From positions 992,001 through 1,056,000 of the forward strand of contig JAETXT010000003.1 of assembly GCA_019188255.1 (NCBI GenBank): a stretch of 64,000 bases of DNA, written 5' to 3'. A program made the translations under genes and the position numbers. The first letter of the stretch is position 1. Each line of letters starts with the position of its first letter. The notes below the pieces were generated by a model, which did no database searches, was not told the DNA's origin, and was given only the letters and a program-made list of their open reading frames with translations. This document shows positions 1 through 12,083 of this stretch, piece after piece. The stretch comes from Verticillium longisporum. Lineage: Eukaryota > Ascomycota > Sordariomycetes > Glomerellales > Plectosphaerellaceae.

Positions 1-744
1 GTGACATCGAATCCGGATCGGGCATCCGCCCAGACAACCCCAGACTCTCACACCAACGACACCATGTTGAGTGCTAAAGCATTCGGTAAGAAACCGGCCG
101 TGCAACCAAACCCAGCGGCTACAGTAGCGAACCAGAATCACCGACATCATCAAGCACAATCGCCTGCCAAACAGCCTTTGCCTAAACCGACACAGGCGCT
201 GCCCGGCGGGCCACGGTCACGAACACCGGATGATTTTCACGGTAGCCCACGAAAAGACGGGTTCTCGGCGGTTCACAGCGCGCAGACAAGCGTTTATCGA
301 GGCCCCAGTTCTGCTCCGAGGTCAACCACGCCAGCATCTACAAATGAGCATAGAGGCCCTATGTCATCAAGCATGGAGCGGTCGTCTTCAAACTCGGAAC
401 GCCACCGCCCCCGTCAAACTAGTATCGGCCGTACTGCGTCATATGGGCTGCTCTCAAATGCTACGCCAGTAAGGTCGAACATCGCCGCAAATGGACAGCT
501 CTCGAGAATCGCAGACGAACCGGACATTGTTGCTCTCCAAGCCATTGGCGCCCTCAACCACGACATCAGCAGCCCCTACCTGGCGAGGAACCCTTCTACC
601 ACCTCTCTGCTGATGCCTACCATACCGAGTTCGGCCCCGTCGGTACCGCTGGCCCGATCGAGAAGCCAGTTGACTCTTCTTTTGGAACGCGAGAAAGCAC
701 GATCTGACGACAAGGGGCGCGCGAAGCCCAGATCAAAGTCATAA
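1..744 (+). CDS. 3' end of an unidentified Ser/Pro-rich protein (5' partial)
   Basis: An open frame runs from base 1 to a TAA at 742-744, giving at least 247 residues with no stop, so the gene begins before the window. The visible part is low complexity and presumably disordered: rich in Ser, Pro, Thr, Asn and Arg, with RS- and SP-type phosphosite-like patches. The last 30 residues are basic (a segment beginning SRSQLTLLLERE, then KARSDDKGRAKPRSKS) and may form a short amphipathic helix. I see no catalytic or binding domain and do not recognise the family; it could be the tail of a signalling or cytoskeletal protein. Frame and stop are clear, the identity is not. Confidence 0.6.
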   Translation: MTSNPDRASAQTTPDSHTNDTMLSAKAFGKKPAVQPNPAATVANQNHRHHQAQSPAKQPLPKPTQALPGGPRSRTPDDFHGSPRKDGFSAVHSAQTSVYRGPSSAPRSTTPASTNEHRGPMSSSMERSSSNSERHRPRQTSIGRTASYGLLSNATPVRSNIAANGQLSRIADEPDIVALQAIGALNHDISSPYLARNPSTTSLLMPTIPSSAPSVPLARSRSQLTLLLEREKARSDDKGRAKPRSKS

Positions 745-1437
745 ACCCATCATGACGAAACATTTTTGTATTTTTACGTGGGCATTCTCCTTGGGCAGGA
801 AAACTTTCTTTCACATGTATTAGTCTGGCGCTGATGAGGTGTATTGCATGAAACTGGAGTTCTGGCAATCCGACAAAAATTACACACCATTCTCTTGGTA
901 TCTATGGGATCTATGGGTGCAAACTAACGGACAGGGCTGTACAGTACTGGTCCGGCTGCATGGTCATGCTCGTCATGATCCTTGCTTGGCTCGTATTGGA
1001 GCGGTAAAGCTGTTGGATTCGTCGGAACAAGCGATTTACATGTTCAATGTAACCCTACGACGGTGACAAACACGCAAGAAGCCTCTCAAAATTCAGTTAT
1101 CAACCTTCTTGAGCGGATCGGGTGCCGACATGCTTTCACCTAGGCCAACCCCAAATCTGCAGGAGATCTAGGGATCGTCACCCCATACGCGGGGTAGCTT
1201 CACTTGATTGCCGCCTATGCGCACCAGTTGGAAGGCATGCCGCTCGGAGATCGACCAGAATGAATGGTGAATACGACCCCATCTCCCCGGATTTCCACTT
1301 CATGATTATACACCCCGAGAAGAAGCCTGGCGACTGCGCAAGTATAAATGGCTGCTCTTACTTCGCTATGCTAGTTATTCTCTGTCCCATAGACTTCGGC
1401 AGTTCTTTCAAATTCGCCCTCAGCTACAACAAACACA
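745..1437. other. Intergenic region with the GH127 promoter
   Basis: This holds the 3' flank of the upstream gene and the promoter of the GH127 gene. ORFs here are short, lack recognisable domains and have no splice support. A TATA-like element is listed separately. Confidence 0.6.
1343..1349 (+). promoter_or_regulatory. TATA-like box upstream of the GH127 gene
   Basis: TATAAAT lies 89 bases upstream of the proposed ATG at 1438, a plausible distance for a fungal core promoter. It is the only such element I noticed between the two genes. Confidence 0.4.
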
Positions 1438-3341
1438 ATGCTGTCCTCGTTAGTCTCTGAACGGTGTTACAGACTTTCCAGTCTACTGGCTTTCGCATTG
1501 ACGCTATCCGCCGCGTCGTCAAATGTCAATGGCCAGGCTGTTCCGCCAGCGAGCACCGAGATTGGTGTTCAGCCTTCGCTTTCGACATGAGCCAAGTATC
1601 CTTGAACCCAGGTAGATGGCTAGAGAATCAAGATCGGACACTTAGCTACATCAAATTTGTTGACGTCGACCGCCTGCTTTATGTCTTTCGGCACACTCAC
1701 GGGCTTCCCCTGCAGGGCGCCCAACCCAACGGTGGCTGGGATGCTCCGGACTTTCCATTCCGCTCCCACTTCCAAGGGCACTTCTTGAACGCCTGGTCCT
1801 ACTGTTGGGCTGTCCTTCGCGACGAGGAGTGCCGCGACAGGGCAAGCTATTTTGCGACTGAATTGGCCAAATGCCAAGCCAACAATGAGAAGGCGGGTTT
1901 CAATCCAGGCTATCTGTCTGGGTTTCCCGAGTCGGAAATCGAGGCTGTGGAGAAGCGGACTTTGAGTAACGGCAATGTCCCGTACTACTCCATCCACAAA
2001 ACCATGGCTGGGCTCCTAGATGTCTGGCGGCACATAGGTGACGAAACAGCACGAGATGTCCTACTTGCCATGGCTGGGTGGGTAGACCTGCGCACCGGAA
2101 AATTGAGCTATGGTCAGATGCAGACCATGATGTCGACCGAGTTTGGTGGGATGAACGAAGTCATGGCCGACATCTTCCACCAGACAGGCGACGAACGCTG
2201 GCTCACTGTTGCTCAGCGGTTCGATCATGCATCCGTCTTCGACCCCCTGGCAGGCAACCGAGATAGCCTGAACGGGCTGCACGCCAATACGCAGGTGCCG
2301 AAGTGGATTGGGGCAGCTCGCGAGTACAAGGCCACGGGGACAACACGATACAGCGACATTGCCCATAATGCCTAGAACATTACTGTGCAGGCTCACACGT
2401 ATGCCATTGGTGCCAACAGTCAATCTGAACATTTCAGGCCCCCGAACGCGATTGCCAGCTCCTTGGACGAGGACACAGCCGAGGCGTGTAACACATACAA
2501 CATGCTTAAACTGACCCGCGAGCTCTGGGTCATGGACCCCAGCAACTCGAAGTACTTTGACTTTTATGAGCAAGCCCTTATCAACCACGCCATTGGACAA
2601 CAAGACCCCTCGAGTGCCCATGGTCATGTCACCTACTTTACGTCTCTCAACCCTGGCGGTCATCGAGGTGTTGGGCCTGCCTGGGGTGGAGGTACATGGA
2701 GTACTGACTATGGCACGGCGTGGTGTTGTCAGGGTACCGCATTAGAGACCAACACAAAGCTGATGGACTCCATCTACTTCTACGACGAGTCTTCTCTTTA
2801 TGTCAATTTGTACGCACCATCAAAATTGAACTGGACGCAGAGAAAGGTTACCGTACTCCAGGAGACGGATTTTCCGCTGCAAGATACGTCGACCTTGACG
2901 GTAAAGGGAGGCGGCGATTGGGACCTGCGTGTACGGATCCCAACATGGTCAAAGGGAGCCACAATCGCCATCAATGGACAAGCATACGATGGAGTCGAGG
3001 CTGTGCCGGGGACCTATGCCACCATCAAAAGATCTTGGGGAGAGGAGGACATTGTCACCATCACTCTGCCCATGGCACTGCACATCATTTCCGCCAACGA
3101 CGAGCCAGCTGTGGCGGCTCTCGCGTATGGCCCAGTTGTGCTGGCTGCTAACTATGGCAGCAACACTCTGGATGAAGTTCCCAGCCTCGATCTAGGCTCA
3201 GTACGCAAGGCCGAGGGTGGCGAACTCGATTTTGAGGCTTCCTCGGGTGGAAGGTCCGTCAAGCTGGGGCCGTTCTACGAGGCACACGGCTTCAACTACA
3301 ATGTATACTGGGCGACCAGCGGCGACCTGACAGAGGCTTAG
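1438..3341 (+). pseudogene. GH127 (DUF1680) beta-L-arabinofuranosidase, disrupted
   Basis: Family GH127 enzymes release beta-L-arabinofuranose from plant glycoproteins and glycans. An ATG at 1438 opens a signal-peptide-like start (MLSSLVSERC, then a hydrophobic stretch to NGQA), so the ancestral product was secreted. The body shows family signatures: GGWDAPDFPFRSH, SGFPESE, FGGMNE, HANTQVPKW, the metal-site motif EACNTYNM and the adjacent cysteines of WCCQG; in characterised GH127 enzymes the catalytic cysteine is in that pair and EAC-type residues bind zinc. Two lesions are visible. Near 1576-1582 the frame must shift by one missing base beside a T run to join the signal peptide to FDMSQVSL. 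At 2373-2375 an in-frame TAG replaces what is probably the Trp of HNAW, with homology continuing on both sides. The remaining frame is open to 3341 and of normal length (about 630 residues). The family is certain; loss of function is probable but rests on an uncorrected sequence. Confidence 0.85.
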
Positions 3342-5045
3342 TGACCCATTCCCAATCCATAGTTGGACAGTAATTTCACAATTTACTTTTGCTCCTCCAG
3401 ACGCCGAGGTCCCTCCCCGTTTCGTCTCGTTAACTAGCACATACTTGCTTGCATCGCCTGTCGAGCCCTCGGGATACAAGACCGCAACCGTCTACAGGAT
3501 ATACCAGCTGACGCACCTTGGAGCTCAGAAAGGAAAGAAAGAACCCCCCCTAGCACCACCATCACATCTGAGACATTCTGACAACCACCAAGTTTGCCCA
3601 TGTCCTCCAAGAAAAAAAAAAGCTCGCAGGTCCTGCACCCCCGGCCCTGCGTCGGGTCGAGTCATTGTCCCAACCCCAAGGTATCGGATCCGCACAGGCT
3701 GGCCTCCGCACCGCACCGCACCACACTCCGCGCCGCCGATCCTGCCCGAATCAAGGCCCCATCACGCGGGTAGAAAACTTCTGGAAGGGCTGCGAGGCGG
3801 CACGGGGAAAAGGAAGGTCGATCACGAATGACTAGGGACACAAGAAAGGAAGCCTCCACCAGGGAAGGATTGCTGTGGGGGTGGTTCTTTCTTGTCTTTC
3901 TTTCCTTTCTTTGCAGGATCTGGCGTTTTCTTTGCTGATTGCACCGGACCCGAGACAGATTGACAGAGACAGTCTTGTGGTACGTGACGTATGACCAAGT
4001 CAATACCATGACTGTGTGGCACCCCGGCGTTGCGAGAAGCAACACGAAGTGATGGCAAATCCGCCCCCCTCCATCTGTGGAGCTGTAGACACTGGACTGC
4101 TGAACACACGCTGTTATATCGGGATGGCCGCAGGTGGGAAGAGTCATAGGCGTGCAGTTTCAGGAGATCTGTCCTACCGCTCGAAGCAGGCTGGTTGCGG
4201 GCTGTTTTGCCCAGAGGCCCGACCGTTAGCTGCCGCCCTAGATGCTCACATAAACTTGCCTTCCATCGACGCGGTTCCTTCCTCACGGATGGAACACCAG
4301 GTCACATGGCACCACATCCCATCACATCTCCAGGAACGGCATCCCTGGGCCGACTCGTGAGCCAACACGGTCAAGAGGAACTGACTCGAGCACATATGCA
4401 TCCCACTCACACACACTCAGGCACACGCTCACACAGATATCGGCCAAAAGCCTCACCTCCATTACGACTAAGACCCCCAGAGCTTCATGTCCGAGACTAC
4501 TGCTGCTGCTGCACCCACCGCTAAAAGGCGGCATATCCATCCACCCCAGCACAGCTCCTCAGGACCGCCAGAACCCCCCTTTTCTTGCCCTCAACTGCCC
4601 GGCACTCCATTCCTGCGTCCCCAAAGCAAGGCCTCTCTGACTATCTAGACCGGCAGTTGCGCCATCGTCCCCTAGATGGAACACCCTGAGTATTCGCCGC
4701 CGTGCCAATTCGTGATACAAAAGCCGAGGTGAAGGGACAAATCGAGAAAAAAGCGTCAATCACAAGGCTGGAAAAACAGAAAGAAAGCCAAAAAAAAAAA
4801 GGAAAAGGAAAGGAAAAAAAAACAGATGCGGGCGTTGACGCAGTCCCGATCTAACGTTTGCTACCCTGCGTACGCCCCCAGAGGTTTTCTGTACCCATTC
4901 ACTGACAAAAGAGAGGTTCTCTTCGAGCACCTTTCTGGCTCGAGTTACATTAGAATTACGATCTGACTCGATCGGGCGCTGCCTTCCTTCCCCTTGAGGT
5001 GCTCGACTCGCTGTGAGATAGACATCCCAACACGCATGCGGACCC
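3342..5045. other. Intergenic region, convergent genes
   Basis: About 1.7 kb between two converging genes. It contains A-rich tracts (for example 4790-4820) and pyrimidine-rich stretches but no coding signal. The short ORFs on both strands have no domain or splice support. Confidence 0.55.
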
Positions 5046-8000
5046 CTAGTCGTTCAGTCCAAACATTCTCCTCAGCTTGCCAAACTTTTTCTTCTTCATT
5101 ACAGACCCGCCCGCCTGGGACTGCTCGTCCAGGTCTGGGGTGACGTTCCCATTCAGCTGCTCCTGCTGCTGCAGATGATGGTTGTTGCTCGCGCCAAAGG
5201 TGTGGCTGATGCTACGACGCTTCATAAATGGTGGCTGCGGAGCGGAGTCTCCCGTGGCGGGACCACCAGAGGTGGCCGGTCGTGCGGTGGTATCGGGGAG
5301 GGGCCAGTTTGCCGGCTGCCTCTTTTGCAGGCGCGGCGATGAGTTGTTGACACGGAGCGCCGAGATCTCGCTGTTGCTCCGTTCGAGTTTCGTGCCTTGC
5401 CTAGCAGCACTCTCTCTCGGTTCCGGCCGCGAGATTTTACCAGCACCGTCCTTGTCTTTTCTTCGGCGGAGAACGGAGAAGAAGCTCCCCCGTCGAGTGT
5501 GCCCGGGCCGAGTCGCCGACTCGGTGCTGTTGACTGCTGGTGTCGTCGTAGACTCCATCAGTTCGCCGCGACCAGATCGTTTGCGTTGGAGACCACGACC
5601 CTCCGAGTTCGCCCTGACGAGCCTGCCGCTGGGAGTTCGTTGCGGTGGTGCCTGGTCCTCATCGCTGCTGTCAGAAAGTTCCTCTGAGAACTCCGCCGCA
5701 TCCTGTCTCTGACGAGTTGTCGGTAGGTTCATAGCAGCCGCGGCAGCCGAGCTGGAGGCGCCACCGCCATTTCGTAGACTCTTCGGCATCTTGCCGGCGG
5801 CAGGTGGCGGCGCGGAAGGCTCGTCCTCGTCGCTCGAGTCAGCGAAGCGGCTACGGAAAATGGACGGTCCTGGAGCGTCCTCGTCACTCGAGTCTCCATA
5901 GCGGTTCTTGTTCTTCTTCTCCGCAACCTTCTTTCCCGATGATCGCCCAAAGGAGGGCATATGCATACGAGAAGAGCCTCTGTCGACCGACTCGCTGCGC
6001 AAAGTGGATCGCATGCTCATGCGGTTGCTCATTGCCGTTGTTGGGGGTGGAGACGCGGTGTTCTGGCGCCCAACCGGCGATAGGGATCGAAGGCTGAATC
6101 GGGAGCTCTTATTTTCAACCGGCCTTTCAGGCGAGGCTGCCCTCATTGACCGACGGAAGCCAAAGCCCTGGGCTTGTTTTTGGGGTCGAGCCCGCTTAAA
6201 ACTGCTTTCGCTTGAATCCGAACCACGACGGCGAAGGCTGGGCTGTGCGGTGGCCAGAGCAGCAGCGGCGGCCGGAGAGTCGACGGATGACTGTCTCTTG
6301 TGATTCGGCCCTGTCTCTCGAGGCGTGGGAGCCTGCTGCAGACTGAGGGGACGGCCAGTCTTCCTGGCTGCCGGTTCGGGCTGGCTGATGCTAGGTTGCG
6401 GGTTACCATTCTGTCTCATAGACTTGCGCATGTTGCCGTTGCTTTGGGCCACCTCCTGTGAAGCAGCCTTGCGGCTGTGCGCACCATTAGTCTCGGGCGG
6501 ATCTGCGCGTAGCGTCCGACGCATGGTGGGTTCCGATACATTGGTCGCTGCGGGTTGTGAAGCTCTCATCGATTTCTTAAGCCTTGAGCCACCAACACCT
6601 GATCCCTGCTGTGACTCGGTGCCTCGCAGAGATTGGCGCATCGAGGGAACCCCAGCGTCATCCTTAGATGCGTATTTTGTTCCTGGCTTGATTTGATAGT
6701 TGCGCTCGGCATCGCCGTGACGCTGCTGCACTGCCTCCTGTTCCGGGCCTTGCTCAATGGGCTTGGACACCTGAGAGGCGCGCGAAGACCTCTTCTTCTT
6801 TGTCTTCTTGGGATGCGCAACTTGTTCTTCGTCGGCCTCGACACCAGCCTCTTCCTGAGCCTCACGCTCGAGCTGCTTACGTTTGTCGTTGGTCAAGCTC
6901 TTCCAATACAGTTTAGCCTTGTCCCAATCATCTTGAGTTTCGAGAGGTTCAGTTGCCGGAGCGGAAGCGGCGAAAAGATCAGATCTCTGAATGCTATCAT
7001 CTTTCGATGCCTCCTTCGATGAGCCAACCAATGCCTTTTCGAATAGTCTTTTCGAGACCTTTTGAGAAACGGGAGTTGTCAAGACAGCATCTAGCGATAA
7101 AAAGCCGTCGCCTTCAGCGTCTGATAAATCTTCGTAAGCATCGCTGTAGATACTGCTGCCAGACGACTCGGTTTCTTCGTTGATGGTGGAAACACCGGGA
7201 GCCCTAGCGGTGGGCGTGTTCGGTGGGGAGGCCTCGAGTTCGTCGACGCTTGGGTTCGTGGAACTTGTTGGGATCTGGATAGGAGCAACAGCCGTCTTGG
7301 CTTCTGCCTCACGCCCAGTGGGCACGGCGGCAGGCCTTGATACGTTATTGCTGTCGCTGTCGTCCTCTGGGAACCCGCCGGGAACGTCAAAGTAACCTGC
7401 GCCTGCGCCATCCACGCTGGGTTCCTGGAGACCTGGGCTTGGTTCGATGATAGCGATGGCAGGAACAGCGTCCTGTGACAAGTCGCGACCCGTATTTACC
7501 TGCAAGTGCGTTGCGCCAGTACCACCCACGTTGGTGCGTTCGGCGTTATCGACAAGAGTCTCCTCCTCTTTCGTCCTGTCCAGGGGGTTCAATGCTGGCT
7601 CCGACGGAGCCTCTGCAATGGACTCTAGGAACGTCTCTTGAGTAGGAGGCGACCCCTCACCATCCTCGTCGTCGCTGCAGGAAGAGCTTGGGGAGTGATA
7701 TCCGGTTCCTTCCATCGAGGTTACAACAGGAGGCAACGGTTCTCTGAACTTTGAGATGTTTGCTTCATTCTTCGCCGCATTCTCTCGGGTCAAAATGGAG
7801 GCCAGGTTGCCGTCGGTGGAGTGGCCAATGGGATCATCAATTTCCTCATCGTCGGGCGACGAAGGAAGAGCCGCTGGTGAGGCTGAGATGGCGGGCGAAT
7901 GCTTAGACTCAACAGGCCGCACGAGCGGACGCTCCTCTTCAGTTTCTTTCGGCTTCTTGTCCCGAACGCTCCCAAAAGACGGCAGGGCGGGACGAGGTTG

Positions 8001-10076
8001 CATAACTTCGTCGACGTCTAGAGCTACTGAGTCCTTTTTCTTGTTGCGGCCAATGTTGCTGTACCATGGCCGTCGTGCTGTTTGAGGGCTCGGCACGACA
8101 GGCGAATCTGAATGTTGCTCCTGGGCAGACTCGCCAATAACTTGCGTGCTGTGCTCGTCAAAGCTGACGCGTACGCTCTTCTTCCGATTGGAAGGCAGAT
8201 CGTCCTGGTGGCTTGCGTAGTGCTCAAGACCCAAATCCGAACCATCTTCTGACGGCGAGGCACCTCGCGATGGACTCGACGAGTTCTTCAGAGCCGATTT
8301 TCGGGGCGACACGGACCTCGCAGGAGGCTCGTGTTTGACTACAAGTTGGTCAGTTCGCAGCGCAAAGCGCGCATTTCGCACCGGGCTGTTTGAATGCTCG
8401 CGGAGGCTTCGCACGCTGCCGTACTGTTTGGGCGGTGCTGACGACACAACATTGTCGGCAAAACTATCAACGGCCGTGCTGCTGGTTGAGAAGGAAGGGG
8501 GAGAGGAGTGGCGAGTCGTGTTTACGGGCACAGCCTCAGCGCCGTAGGGTTCTGATTCAGTGTGAGCGGTAGCTCCATCAACAAGATCCTCCTCCTCGTC
8601 CTCCTCATCTTCTTCGGAAGAGTCCTGGTCTTCAAGCTCGGCCCTGCCGCTGGGTGGCGCACTGTCCGTCTGCTGAGCCTGGATTGGAGCAGAGGTGCCG
8701 TCGCTGACGTGAACAGTGCGATCGGCTGTGGTTGGAGCCTGCGCGTGAGGAGGCTCCGGCGTTCGAGAGCCTGTCCCTGATGCCGCGGCGGCAGCCGTGA
8801 CTGCGGCTGTCGTGATCGGGGCCGGTTGCTCTATTTGCGGGTGGCGCTGGCGGGTCTTGGGTTCTGGACTCTCGGGCCGGACAAATCGTTGTGACTGAGG
8901 CTGGGTTCGGACTATGCGTTGGGGTTGGGGCTTGGTCTTAACTTCTGGTTGGATCTGTGCCTGTGCCTGTGCCTGTGAACGTGTCTGAACTTGCGATTCA
9001 TCACCTTCAACTGCAGTACCTCTGGCTCTCGCCACTGTTCCCTGCGCAAGGTGAGACCCGCTCCTTCCCAGCGCCAACTGCTGTTGCCGCTGCTGCTTCT
9101 TTTTTCTCTTGACTGGCTTCTCGCTCGGCTCGATGTCGTACTCCCTTGTGAGCAAATCGGCCTTGGGCACCATCCGTCTCGAGTTGGGATCGTAGACCAA
9201 CGACTGGTCGGAGGCGACGGACGAGTGCGTCGAGGTGACGGACTGGGCTCGATGGGGAGCAACATATCGCTGGCTGTGTGTCACTGAGGGCATTCTTTCG
9301 AAAATTGGCGAGGCGGGCGGTGAGCCGGCCTGCAAGGCTCTTGGACGAGAGAAATTGATAGAAGAAGTTGGGCTTACGGCTCCTGGTCGAGATTCAGAGG
9401 GCTGAGTTCGCGACAGCAACGCATCCGACTTTCTAACATTGACCGCTGCGCCCTCGGTGGCGGCGCCGAACCAAGACCCCGCTCCTCCTTGCTTTTTCTG
9501 GCTCGCGACTCGGAAGGGCTGAGTCTGTAAGCTGGTCGCTCTCTTGTGAGTGTTCCTACCGTTGTCGGATCGCATGTCTTCGGGGATGGCGGGCACGGGC
9601 GGCGGCGAGTCGTATGCGCCAGACGAGACGGGTCGATGTGGTGAGGGCGAGGGCGTGCGGAATGTGCGTTCCGTCATGGAGCTTTGGCTGGCGGTTCTGT
9701 GAAGGGCTCGTCGCGCGTCGTGTTGGCTGTTTTGTGAGGAGACGGATGCGCTTCGGCGTTGGGTGCGCTTGGTCTGGACCTCGCCGACATTGATCGGCGT
9801 CGTCGGCCTTGATCGCAACGCGGCGGCGGCAGCGGCAGAGGAGAGCGAGGCATTGGAGTTCTGACGCCCAAAGACGGCAGCGGCGGCGGTGGCCGCGTTT
9901 GGGTTTGCGGTGGCGGCAGTCAGAGGCTACAGAAGGTCGCAACGGTCAGACTTGTGTGTTTTTTTCTCTTTCCTTTTGGATGGTGGCAGAAGTGTAAAGA
10001 GGTGCATCAGAAGCCTCTCCAATTGGTAGCTTACCTGTGCTGGCTGCCGGTGCTTCTTCCTCATGCTGCCGAACAT
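5046..10076 (-). CDS. Large disordered Ser-rich protein, possible Seg1/SegA-type eisosome factor
   Basis: The gene model is complement(5046..9926, 10035..10076), giving 1640 residues. A small first exon starts at the ATG at 10076 and encodes MFGSMRKKHRQPAQ. It is followed by a 108-base intron with donor GTAAGC, branch CTGAC and acceptor TAG, and the frame is kept across it. Exon 2 begins with an Ala-rich stretch (NSNASLSSAAAAA, then ALRSRPTTPINVGEVQTKR) and a conserved-looking patch SLVYDPNSRRMVP near residue 260. Most of the chain is low complexity: basic KRKKKQQRQQQ, Gln/Pro repeats, acidic runs (DSSEEDEEDEEEDL) and SSDEDE repeats. An ordered piece near residue 1010 (DDWDKAKLYWKSLTNDKRKQLE) and a polybasic amphipathic C-terminus (KKKKFGKLRRMFGLND) stand out; the tail could bind membranes. 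The MF start, basic plus Ala-rich N-terminus and basic tail suggest a Seg1/SegA eisosome protein, but that is inference. No frameshift was seen. Confidence 0.75.
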
Positions 10077-11089
10077 GATGGCGAGCTCGTCGATGCTTCA
10101 CTTCCAGGAGGGTTGGATGGTGGGCGCACTCTCCAGCTTTGACGTTGTTTACGAGGAACGTTAAATGGCAGCCTGCATTACTGCGGTGCTTTGTATGAAC
10201 GTTGCGTGTGGTGCTCGGTTGGGGCGGCGGAAACGGTTCAGACTGATGAGCCGGAGCTGCGGCGGCGCGGTCTCAAAGAATAACGAGAGAAGGGACGGGG
10301 GAGAGAGGGAATGATGATGTTGATGCGGTCGATGAATGATGCGGAGCGTCGGATGATGGATGAGGACTCTCCCCGTTTCTAGGGTGGGAAAAAGAGCAGG
10401 GGGGTGGTGGTCTGCCTGATGCGATGCTTGGCTCTGGGGATTGGATGGTGGATTGGGGATGGGGAACGCTGGTGGAGTTTTACCATTCAGGGAAGGCAAG
10501 GCAAGCAAGGGCAGGCAAGGGCAGGGGGGTGACGAGGAGAGGAGGAGAGGAGGAGAGGAAGGAAGCAAGACCGGCCATCCGGCCGCGGCGAGCAGTGACT
10601 GGAGAGCAGCAAGCAGCATGCAGCAAGCACAGAGAGGTGCAGAGTCGAGCTCCACTGATGACGACGGACGCCGTGGGAGGCTGCGCTAAGCGGCCTAAAC
10701 AGGGAATTACCGGGGCTAACCAGAGACCAGGTAGACCAGGTAGCGCTGATCCACCTTATTCAGCGCACGCTGTGGCTTCCACTGATGGCTGCTGCTGCTG
10801 GCTGCTGGCCCAAATCGACAGCGCGGTAATGATGCACTCCCGCGTCGATCACTCACGGGGAGCTCACCTCGCTCACCCTTCTCCCCCCTGTCGCATGCAT
10901 GGTTACTCGGCTCTTCTGGTTCCTCAAGCAGAGTCTCATGGCCCTCCTGCATCTCTGAGAAGGCAACATGGACACACAAACATCACGAGCAGGCCTACCA
11001 CCAGAAAGAACCCTTCAACACCGAGTCGCCCCTGCCGGGCCCTGCCCGTCCCACGTTCTGAACCCCTGCGACAGCTAGGTACCTATGGT

Positions 11090-11205
11090 AAGGTAGGTAG
11101 GTAGGTAGGTAGGTACCTAGGTAGATAGGTAGGTAGGTAGGTAGGTAGGTAGGTACCTAGGTAGGTAGGTAGGTAGGTAGGTAGGTAGGTACCTAGGTAG
11201 GTAGA
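11090..11205. repeat. GTAG/CTAC tetranucleotide microsatellite with palindromic interruptions
   Basis: About 115 bases of GTAG units, interrupted at intervals by GTACCTAG. The interruptions join TACC and TAGG blocks and create palindromes (GGTACC and CCTAGG). Similar short TAGG/TACC patches recur near 33642, 36020 and 63113. Confidence 0.9.
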
Positions 11206-12067
11206 TTCGTCAAGCACGCACGTACGCCTCCCCCCTCCCCCAATTCTGCACAAGCTGCCGCATTCAGACGACCAGCCGCCACACGACACGTTCACGTCTA
11301 GTCCTAGTCCAACAAATCTCGCCGCATCGGCGGATCCGATACATCCTGTGTACCCGCAAAGACCAACTGGTTGTCTCACAATATCAGGGCTCTCGTGCTC
11401 AGGTGCCGGTGCTGCCCAGGCAACACAGTCAAAATAACAATCAGCGAAGGAGGGAAAAAATACTAATCAGCAGACGATAACAAACTCAACTTGCTGCCGG
11501 CGCCGGGCGCAAAGGCCTTGGCAGCTTGCTCCCTAGCCTGGGCCGTTCTAGGTAGATCCCAATCCCACTCCCCCGAGGCGGCTCCTCACGAGCCAGGTTC
11601 GGCCGTGCTTGTTCTTCATGCTCAGCCTCAACAGCCTGCACCATCGGGGACCCGAGACAAGCTCGCCAGCTTCCTTGGCCAGATTGACTCGGGCGTGGCT
11701 CGACCCGCTGCATTCAGGAACGCGACTGTTCCGGCACTAACGCGAATAACATCGAGACCTCTTGGTGCATCGCGCGCCCCTTGGCGGAGGTTGTTGTGTC
11801 TGTCTGTACATGGTCAGAGGCAAAAGTTTCGATAGCCTGTTAGGTATCGATAAACCCTGCTTATGGGGCACGCTTAGAAGGTATAAAAGCTGACGTTCCT
11901 TTCCTTGCACAAAATTTTACTACCTCAATAAGGCTGGTCAACGAGCTAATAAGATATAGATAAGATGCTAGGGTAGTCGTTGGGGAAGTCGATGAATAAC
12001 GGGCCCCCTGGTCGGCCCCCTGGTCGGTACTCGTTAAAGGATTGAAACTTACCGCATACCATAGTAT

Positions 12068-12083
12068 CCCCCCCCCCCCCCCC
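12068..12083. repeat. Poly-C run of 16
   Basis: Sixteen consecutive C on the + strand. Runs this long are hard to call, so the true length is uncertain. Confidence 0.9.

Noticed and set aside
10424..11104. Plus-strand 226-codon ORF between genes
   Set aside because: Generated by purine-rich and repeat-rich sequence; no recognisable domain or start context.
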